Assembly (NCBI GenBank): GCA_003648245.1 | Contig: QMOO01000018.1 | Coordinates: forward strand, 1-12,399 | Length of the DNA stretch: 12,399 bases | Origin: Caldisericota bacterium | Lineage (GTDB): Bacteria; Caldisericota; Caldisericia; B22-G15 | Direction: 5' to 3' | Shown here: positions 7,626 to 12,399 of the stretch, one piece after another | Layout: every line of letters starts with the position of its first letter | How positions within the stretch are numbered: the stretch's first letter is position 1 | Notes under the pieces: generated by a model | Seen by the model: only the letters and a program-made list of their open reading frames with translations | Told to the model about the DNA's origin: nothing | Database searches by the model: none | Position numbers and translations under genes: made by a program

Positions 7626-7637
7626 ATCACCTCCCTT
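7626..7637 (-). promoter_or_regulatory. Orphan Shine-Dalgarno after the HMGR stop
   Basis: AAGGGAGGTGAT on the minus strand, touching the reductase stop codon, matches the complement of the 16S rRNA tail over most of its length. No ATG or GTG follows at a usable distance; the nearest TTG opens only a four-codon frame. It may be a ribosome standby site or a remnant. Confidence 0.4.
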
Positions 7638-8936
7638 TTATGAATTCTTATCAGTTTTTTTACGAAGCATTTCATACAATTCTTTGGCTTTATCCACCCT
7701 TATAATACCCTCTTTTATCATTAAGCTTGCCACCTGTTCTACATATTCATCAGGGATCCCAGCAGTTGAAGCTATGTTCCTAGCATGCAATCTCATATGT
7801 CCTTTCTGCAATCCTTCAGTGCTTAAGACTCTTAGAGCAGCGAGATTTTGTCCCAGACCTACAGCACCTATAACCTCTGCTAACTCTTTGACACTTTTTA
7901 TACCCATAATCTTTAGAGACAATTGAGCAAGAGGATGAACTTTTGTTGCACCTCCCACAATACCTACAAGAACTGGCATTTCAATAGTTCCTACAAGATC
8001 ACCATTAGCGTCTTTTTCCCAAACTGTTAAGGGTTTATACTTACCATCTTTTGAGGCATAGGCGTGAGCTGCTGCTTCTTGCGCTCTCCAATCATTTCCT
8101 GTGGCTATAAGAACAGGATCTATACCGTTCATAATCCCCTTGTTGTGAGTTGTAGCTCTGTAGGGATCAAGCTTTGCAAAATTGTAAGCCTTTAAGATTC
8201 CCTCTATAACTTCTTCTCCTGTAAAATTACTAAACTTTAAAGCATCTTTTGGTACTTTGCATTTGGATCTTACTATCCTTCTATCAGAAAGGTTGGATAT
8301 AATTCTCAGATATACCTTTCCTCCAGTTATCTTTTCCAACAAAGGCGCCACCGATTCACACATTGTATTTACTGTATTTGCCCCCATAGCGTCTTTGGTA
8401 TCTACATATAAGTGAACTATCACAAGGCTCTCAGTGGAATCTTTTAGAACCCTTACTTCAACATCGGTTACTCCCCCTCCAAGGCTTATTAATAGAGGAT
8501 CTTTATCATTTGCAGTCTTTATAATTTCTTCTCTATGCTTTAATATCTCTACCTTTGCTCCGAATGGATCTTTTAAATCTGTAATTTGAATTTGACCAGT
8601 TGTTATTGAGCCTGAATAAACAGAAGTAAACCCTCCACCCTCTCTGGCGAGCTTTGCAGCAAAGCTTAAGGCTGCAACTACTGAGGGTTCCTCTATAACC
8701 ATAGGCACCACATAATCCCTGTCATTGATTAAGAAATTTACGGCCACGGCAAAAGGCATACTGAAGGTTCCTATAACATTTTCTATCATTCTATTAGCTT
8801 TCTCTAAACCCAGATTTCCCTTATTAAACAATAGGTTCACTTCTTCATCCGAGAGATCTGAAAATTCTTTTATTTTTTCGACTCTTTCCTGAATCGTCAG
8901 TTTATAAAAACCAGGAAATCTTGAATTTTTTTTCAT
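7638..8936 (-). CDS. mvaA: HMG-CoA reductase, class II
   Basis: 432 residues, close to the Pseudomonas mevalonii class II enzyme. It interconverts HMG-CoA and mevalonate in the cytoplasm using NAD(P)H. The four catalytic residues are present: E83 (EEPSVVAA), K266 (HNKGIMNG), D282 (GNDWRA) and H380 (KGHMRLHARN). Other class II landmarks are SRFPGFYKL at the N-terminus, ENVIGTF at 52-58 and DAMGANTVNTM at 182-192. An Asp at 146 (NDKDPLL) falls where, as I recall it, the P. mevalonii enzyme has the Asp that favours NADH; class II enzymes are used for both synthesis and mevalonate breakdown. The start has AAAGGGAGAG a few bases upstream and lies 30 nt after the DUF35 gene. A single intact domain with no membrane anchor. 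Confidence 0.96.
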   Translation of the reverse strand: MKKNSRFPGFYKLTIQERVEKIKEFSDLSDEEVNLLFNKGNLGLEKANRMIENVIGTFSMPFAVAVNFLINDRDYVVPMVIEEPSVVAALSFAAKLAREGGGFTSVYSGSITTGQIQITDLKDPFGAKVEILKHREEIIKTANDKDPLLISLGGGVTDVEVRVLKDSTESLVIVHLYVDTKDAMGANTVNTMCESVAPLLEKITGGKVYLRIISNLSDRRIVRSKCKVPKDALKFSNFTGEEVIEGILKAYNFAKLDPYRATTHNKGIMNGIDPVLIATGNDWRAQEAAAHAYASKDGKYKPLTVWEKDANGDLVGTIEMPVLVGIVGGATKVHPLAQLSLKIMGIKSVKELAEVIGAVGLGQNLAALRVLSTEGLQKGHMRLHARNIASTAGIPDEYVEQVASLMIKEGIIRVDKAKELYEMLRKKTDKNS

Positions 8937-8966
8937 AATTCTCTCCCTTTATTTATAAACTTTTTA

Positions 8967-9359
8967 TTATATAAGTTTACACTTATGACCATAAATTATA
9001 ACTCCTGCCTCTCCCTCACTAAATAGCTTTCTAAAGACCAATTTCACCTTTTTTCCAATATCAATATCCTCAAAGTTACTATCTACAATCTGAGCTAACA
9101 TTCTTGTTCCATCTTCCAGTTCTATAACACCTACAGCATAGGGAGCAAATTCAGTAAATCCAATAGGAGCATTCCTTACTATTGTATAAGTCAATATTTT
9201 TCCTGTTTCTGGAAGTTTTATGATTTCCAATTCTTCTGACCCGCATTTTGGACAGACTTTACGGGGTGGAAAAGATGTATAACTGCACTTTTTGCATTTT
9301 GAACCTTCAAGTCTGTATCTTTGCTTTTTCTCTCTCCAGATCCTTGGAATTGTAAACAT
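8967..9359 (-). CDS. DUF35 zinc-ribbon/OB-fold acyl-CoA-binding protein
   Basis: 130 residues, typical of the family. A rubredoxin-like zinc ribbon holds four Cys as two CxxC pairs (C22, C25, C36, C39), and an OB-fold follows (about 45-127) with the YAVGVIELEDGTRMLAQI strand pair. In archaea a protein of this family joins acetoacetyl-CoA thiolase and HMG-CoA synthase in one complex and contributes to a shared CoA-binding site that passes the unfavourable acetoacetyl-CoA intermediate directly on (established for a methanogen complex). The gene order here is the same. The ATG overlaps the thiolase stop by one base (TAATG), with GGAGGTG 6 nt upstream, so the stoichiometry is likely coupled. Confidence 0.93.
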   Translation of the reverse strand: MFTIPRIWREKKQRYRLEGSKCKKCSYTSFPPRKVCPKCGSEELEIIKLPETGKILTYTIVRNAPIGFTEFAPYAVGVIELEDGTRMLAQIVDSNFEDIDIGKKVKLVFRKLFSEGEAGVIIYGHKCKLI

Positions 9360-10516
9360 TATGCCACCTCCAGAATTGTTACTACTACTGTAGATCCCGA
9401 CCCCCCCAGATTATGTGCCAAAGCAATCTTAGGATCTTTAACTTGGTTTTCTCCAGCTTCTCCACGTAATTGCTCCACAAGGTTAACTATCTGAGCAACT
9501 CCCGTTGCTCCTACAGGGTGCCCCTTTCCTTTTAGACCTCCACTGGGGTTAACAGGTATCTTTCCGTCAATATCGGTTAAACCGTTTTCTATTGCTTCCC
9601 CTCCCCTCCCTTTTTCAAAGAATCCTAAATCTTCTATAGTGCATATTTCAGCAATTGTAAAACAATCATGTACTTCTGCTACATCTATATCTTCTGGTCT
9701 TTTATCTGCCATTTTATATGCACTTTCAGCCGCTTTAATAGTTGCATTGAAGCTTACAAAGGATTCTCTCTGATATATGGCTATGGTGTCACTTGCTTGA
9801 CCGATTCCAGCTATTTTTATAATTTTATGATTGTTAAGTTTTTTAGCTTTTTCTAATGGCATCAAAACCACTGCCGCCGCACCATCTGTAATTGGAGAGC
9901 AGTCAAAAAGATGAAGAGGATCAGCAATCATAGGTGATTTCTCTACGTCTTCAGTGGTGATTATATTGTGGAATTGAGCTTTCGGATTCTTAGAAGCGTT
10001 TTTGTGATTTTTTACTGCGACTAAAGAAAGCTGTTTTCTTGTTGTGCCAAATTCAAACATATGTCTTTTAGCTACAAGTGCAAAAAGTGCTGGGAAGGTG
10101 ATTCCTTGATAACCTTCATATTCTCTATCTGCTGCCAGTGATAGGGAATAGACTGCTTGAGGTGTTGTTACATCAGTCATCTTTTCTACACCTAAAACCA
10201 TTACCACATCACTCATACCAGAAGCTACTTCAATGAATCCCATTTTAAGCGCAGAAGCTCCTGAGGCACAAGCATTTTCTATTCTTGTAGCAGGAATTGG
10301 ATTTTGACCAAGATAATCAGCCACAAGGGGTGCTATATGTTCCTGCTCTATTAAAGTACCAGCAGAAAAATTTCCAACATACATTGAATCTATATGGTCT
10401 ACTCCTGAATCGTTTATGGCTTCTAAAGAGGCTTCTATTGCCAAATCTCTTAGGGACTTATCCCACAAAGCTCCAAATTTCGTTATTCCTATACCAACCA
10501 CGGCTACTTCTCTCAT
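9359..10516 (-). CDS. Acetyl-CoA C-acetyltransferase, archaeal/SCP2 type
   Basis: 385 residues. It condenses two acetyl-CoA to acetoacetyl-CoA, or runs in reverse. The nucleophile is C83 in [11 protein letters not shown]283 lies in [10 protein letters not shown] and H333 in [13 protein letters not shown]. The usual second Cys in a C-terminal CxG motif is missing; that place reads HNLGGSGS. The Cys at 285, in the HDCF motif, is the probable replacement, as in SCP2-type and archaeal thiolases. This form is the one found in archaeal thiolase/HMG-CoA synthase/DUF35 complexes. The gene starts 1 nt after the synthase stop, with AAGGAGGG 5 nt upstream, and overlaps the DUF35 gene by one base. Confidence 0.94.
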   Translation of the reverse strand: MREVAVVGIGITKFGALWDKSLRDLAIEASLEAINDSGVDHIDSMYVGNFSAGTLIEQEHIAPLVADYLGQNPIPATRIENACASGASALKMGFIEVASGMSDVVMVLGVEKMTDVTTPQAVYSLSLAADREYEGYQGITFPALFALVAKRHMFEFGTTRKQLSLVAVKNHKNASKNPKAQFHNIITTEDVEKSPMIADPLHLFDCSPITDGAAAVVLMPLEKAKKLNNHKIIKIAGIGQASDTIAIYQRESFVSFNATIKAAESAYKMADKRPEDIDVAEVHDCFTIAEICTIEDLGFFEKGRGGEAIENGLTDIDGKIPVNPSGGLKGKGHPVGATGVAQIVNLVEQLRGEAGENQVKDPKIALAHNLGGSGSTVVVTILEVA

Positions 10517-10517
10517 T

Positions 10518-11567
10518 CTAACCCTCCTTACCCATTAAAATTTTTCCTCTAAGATACGCATAGGTAGCATAATCTACATAGTGTTTCCTGTTTAGCATGT
10601 CTTTAAGAGTGGGAGCGTTTCCTCTTACCTCTTCCAGTCTTTTTGTAATTCGAAAGAGGAAAGAATCACTGCCAGCACCAGAACCAAAAGATGTCAGAAG
10701 AATTATATCTCCCTCTTTCGCTATATCTAAAACAGCAGTAAATCCAAGCAATGAACATCCTGAGTATGTATTGCCTACTTCAGGTACTATCCATCCTGGC
10801 TCCAGCTGTTCCTTGGTGAATCCAAGTCTTTTGCCTACACGAAGAGGAAACCTACCATTTGGTTGGTGAAAGACTGCATAAGTTATCTCTTTAGGAGAAA
10901 CTCCTGCCTTTTCCATTAATCCTTTTGCTGAATTTATTATGTGTGTAAAATAAGCAGGTTCACCAGTAAAAGGACCTGTGTGATTTGGGTAGAATTGCCC
11001 ATCTCTTCTCCAGAAATCGGGAGTGTCGGTAGTGTATGAAAATGTTTCTATTACCTCAGCTATAATGTTCTCTGAACCCATTATAAAAGCAGCTCCTCCA
11101 GCAGATGCAGTGTACTCTAAAGCATCTCTTGGTGCACCCTGCGAGGTGTCAGAACCTACTCCAAGAGCAAATTTTACAAGTCCAGCTTTAACCAACGAAT
11201 AACTCACAAATACCGATTCACTACCAGCTTTACATGCAAACTCATAATCAGCTGTATGAACTATAGGAGATATACCTAAAGCATCAGCAATTATAGAAGA
11301 TGATGGTTTCACAGCATAAGGCTTTGATTCTGAACCAATATAAACAGCTCCAATATCTTCTGGATTTATTTGGGCTCTCTTTAGTGCATTTTTTGAAGCT
11401 TCAAATGCTATTGTAACAGAATCTTCGTCTTTTGCAGGAACAGTTTTTTCTTTGATCAGAAGTCCTCTTTTAAGCACCTCTGCATCTTGCTTCCACACCT
11501 TCGCAATTTCCTCAATCCTAATTCGCCGCCATGGAATATAACTACCATAGCCCACAATTCCTATCAT
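10518..11567 (-). CDS. HMG-CoA synthase, archaeal type
   Basis: 349 residues, the short archaeal form (eukaryotic enzymes are longer). It joins acetyl-CoA and acetoacetyl-CoA to make HMG-CoA. The catalytic triad is present: E80 (IGSES), C112 (EFACKAG) and H234 ([10 protein letters not shown]). Further family marks are [11 protein letters not shown] (265-275), [11 protein letters not shown] (293-303) and the C-terminal [11 protein letters not shown] stretch. It is the first gene of the operon. The ATG at 11567 has GGGAGG 5 nt upstream and a predicted 5' leader of about 39 nt carrying an inverted repeat. The reaction strongly favours HMG-CoA formation in isolation; reverse use would need removal of products by the coupled thiolase. 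Confidence 0.95.
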   Translation of the reverse strand: MIGIVGYGSYIPWRRIRIEEIAKVWKQDAEVLKRGLLIKEKTVPAKDEDSVTIAFEASKNALKRAQINPEDIGAVYIGSESKPYAVKPSSSIIADALGISPIVHTADYEFACKAGSESVFVSYSLVKAGLVKFALGVGSDTSQGAPRDALEYTASAGGAAFIMGSENIIAEVIETFSYTTDTPDFWRRDGQFYPNHTGPFTGEPAYFTHIINSAKGLMEKAGVSPKEITYAVFHQPNGRFPLRVGKRLGFTKEQLEPGWIVPEVGNTYSGCSLLGFTAVLDIAKEGDIILLTSFGSGAGSDSFLFRITKRLEEVRGNAPTLKDMLNRKHYVDYATYAYLRGKILMGKEG

Positions 11568-11580
11568 TTATACCTCCCAT

Positions 11581-11597
11581 TGGGATATTGTATCCCA
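11581..11597. promoter_or_regulatory. 17-bp inverted repeat, probable GntR operator
   Basis: TGGGATA-TTG-TATCCCA is a perfect 7-bp dyad with a 3-bp centre. It is placed about +10 to +26 relative to the predicted start of the enzyme/liv operon and 14 bp before the HMG-CoA synthase ATG. Size and symmetry suit a dimeric FadR/FCD-type GntR protein, and the candidate regulator gene is divergent and adjacent. Binding here would block elongation or initiation. As RNA it could also fold as a 7-bp hairpin beside the ribosome binding site. Confidence 0.6.
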
Positions 11598-11612
11598 GAT
11601 TTATCTAAATTA

Positions 11613-11640
11613 ATTATAATATGAGCTTGTTCTTTGTCAA
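11613..11640 (-). promoter_or_regulatory. Sigma-70 promoter of the mevalonate/liv operon
   Basis: On the minus strand TTGACA (11635-11640) and TATAAT (11613-11618) are separated by 16 bp. Both hexamers match consensus exactly. The transcript should start near 11606, giving a leader of about 39 nt to the HMG-CoA synthase ATG. It is the only strong promoter seen for the nine same-strand genes down to livF. A promoter this strong implies that control is by repression. Confidence 0.85.
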
Positions 11641-11665
11641 GGATAATATTTTTAGTAAATTATAG

Positions 11666-11690
11666 TATAGTTAAAATATATAAAACTATA
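11666..11690. repeat. AT-rich dyad upstream of the GntR gene
   Basis: TATAGTT and AACTATA form 7-bp inverted arms around an 11-bp AT core. The dyad lies between the operon promoter and the GntR gene and could be part of the regulator's own promoter or a second operator. It does not share sequence with the TGGGATA repeat, so a common binding protein is not implied. Confidence 0.3.
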
Positions 11691-11703
11691 AAACAGTAGT
11701 ATT

Positions 11704-11721
11704 TTAAGTAAGTTAAGTAAG
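11704..11721 (+). repeat. Tandem 9-bp direct repeat before GntR gene
   Basis: TTAAGTAAG occurs twice head to tail and runs directly into the GAGG of the ribosome binding site. It may be a slippage duplication or part of a control site for the regulator's own expression. Confidence 0.45.
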
Positions 11722-11730
11722 GAGGCACTG

Positions 11731-12399
11731 ATGAAGACTGGGTCATCATTTAAGATAAGAAAAGAAACACTTACTGATCAAATAGCTGTATTAATAAGAG
11801 AAGCTATAGTTAATGGAGAATTTACGCCAGGAACTATGATTTCCTTGAGGGAACTCTCGCAAAAATGGAAAGTGAGCAGAACGCCCCTTCGAGAAGCTGC
11901 AAGAAAAATAGAAGCAGAAGGGCTTATAGTCTCTGTGCCAAGGAAGGGATTTATGGTCAAAATGTTCAGCGCTGAGGAAGTAAAAGAGATATATATTATA
12001 AGAGAATCCTTAGAAATTTTAGCTGTTAAACTTGCCTGTAAGAATATATCAACCAAAGAGTTAGAAAAGGTAGAAAAAATACATAATAAAATAAAGGCTT
12101 TATTAAAAGAATACAGAACGCCCAACGATCTCAATATAAAAACTATACAGAAACTTAATAGACTTTTTCATTTTAGTATCTATAAGGCTTCAAAGAATAA
12201 ACATCTTGTGGATTTAATTTCAAATTTATGGGATAGAAGCTCCACGATGATTTATTGCATTCTTTCAACTCCGTACAGATTGAAGAACACAGTTAAAGAG
12301 CATAGCGAAATTTTAAAAAATTTAAAAAACAAAGATGAAATTGGTGTTGAAAGAGCATTGAAGAAGCACTTGCAAATAAGTGAAGATATACTTTTAAAA
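11731..12399 (+). CDS. GntR-family (FadR/FCD) transcriptional regulator, 3' end cut
   Basis: 223 codons with no stop before the window ends; FCD regulators are usually about 220-240 residues, so it is nearly complete. The N-terminal winged helix (about 10-75) has the GntR pattern: a first helix, then ISLRELSQKWKVSRTPLREAARKIEAEGL and VPRKGFMV. The C-terminal FCD helical domain carries the metal/ligand set: an N-x3-H pattern in NRLFHFSI (family usually Asp at the first place), the His of KEHSEIL, and the His of ALKKHLQIS. This domain commonly binds a metal ion and a carboxylate or acyl-CoA effector. AAGGAGG lies 5 nt before the ATG. Divergent orientation to the mevalonate/liv operon points to it as the local regulator. 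A 118-residue frame on the opposite strand is a shadow. Confidence 0.9.
   Translation, partial: MKTGSSFKIRKETLTDQIAVLIREAIVNGEFTPGTMISLRELSQKWKVSRTPLREAARKIEAEGLIVSVPRKGFMVKMFSAEEVKEIYIIRESLEILAVKLACKNISTKELEKVEKIHNKIKALLKEYRTPNDLNIKTIQKLNRLFHFSIYKASKNKHLVDLISNLWDRSSTMIYCILSTPYRLKNTVKEHSEILKNLKNKDEIGVERALKKHLQISEDILLK

Noticed and set aside
11778..12134. 118-codon frame on the minus strand
   Set aside because: It is antisense to a clear GntR/FCD gene, has no family features and no ribosome binding site.
12229..12235. TGGGATA half-site inside the GntR gene
   Set aside because: A single 7-mer without its inverted partner, in coding sequence; probably chance.
1..12399. CRISPR array, tRNA, rRNA, transposase, riboswitch or phage genes
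   Set aside because: No spaced repeats, no cloverleaf or rRNA-like stretches, no terminal repeats with a transposase, and no leader long enough for a known riboswitch class were seen.

Overview
The window is AT-rich DNA that reads as bacterial. It has strong AAGGAGG-type ribosome binding sites, one near-consensus sigma-70 promoter, a lipoprotein-type binding protein and an FCD-type GntR regulator. Lys/Glu-rich proteins and tight gene packing would fit an anaerobic or thermophilic low-GC lineage, but the species cannot be fixed from this sequence. Several enzymes are of archaeal type, so an archaeal source for part of the cluster is possible.

Layout. At the left edge is the 3' end of an ftsY-like SRP-receptor GTPase gene (+, 3-272). 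It converges on, and overlaps by 9 bp, an EamA/DMT-type membrane transporter gene (-, 264-1178). Upstream of that on the minus strand is a full-length PHP-domain family X DNA polymerase (polX, 1191-2912). From 11567 leftward to 2980 there is one long, tightly packed minus-strand operon: HMG-CoA synthase, thiolase, DUF35 zinc-ribbon/OB protein, class II HMG-CoA reductase, then livJ-livH-livM-livG-livF for a branched-chain-amino-acid-type ABC importer. At the right edge a divergent GntR/FCD regulator (+, 11731 to beyond the window) shares a 163-bp control region with the operon. That region holds a TTGACA-16 bp-TATAAT promoter facing the operon and a 17-bp inverted repeat just downstream of the predicted start site.

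How the genes fit together. Thiolase, HMG-CoA synthase and DUF35 form the archaeal-type complex that interconverts acetyl-CoA, acetoacetyl-CoA and HMG-CoA. The reductase interconverts HMG-CoA and mevalonate. The set is therefore the complete upper mevalonate pathway from acetyl-CoA, with no mevalonate kinase or later step in the window. Its fusion to a solute importer and a FadR/FCD-type regulator, which usually senses a small carboxylic acid, is unusual. It suggests an inducible system that imports an acid (mevalonate, a relative, or leucine-type amino acids) and links it to HMG-CoA. Either direction, uptake and breakdown to acetyl-CoA or regulated synthesis, is open.

No gene-free stretch exceeds 300 bases. 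No tRNA, rRNA, CRISPR array, insertion sequence or phage feature was seen.
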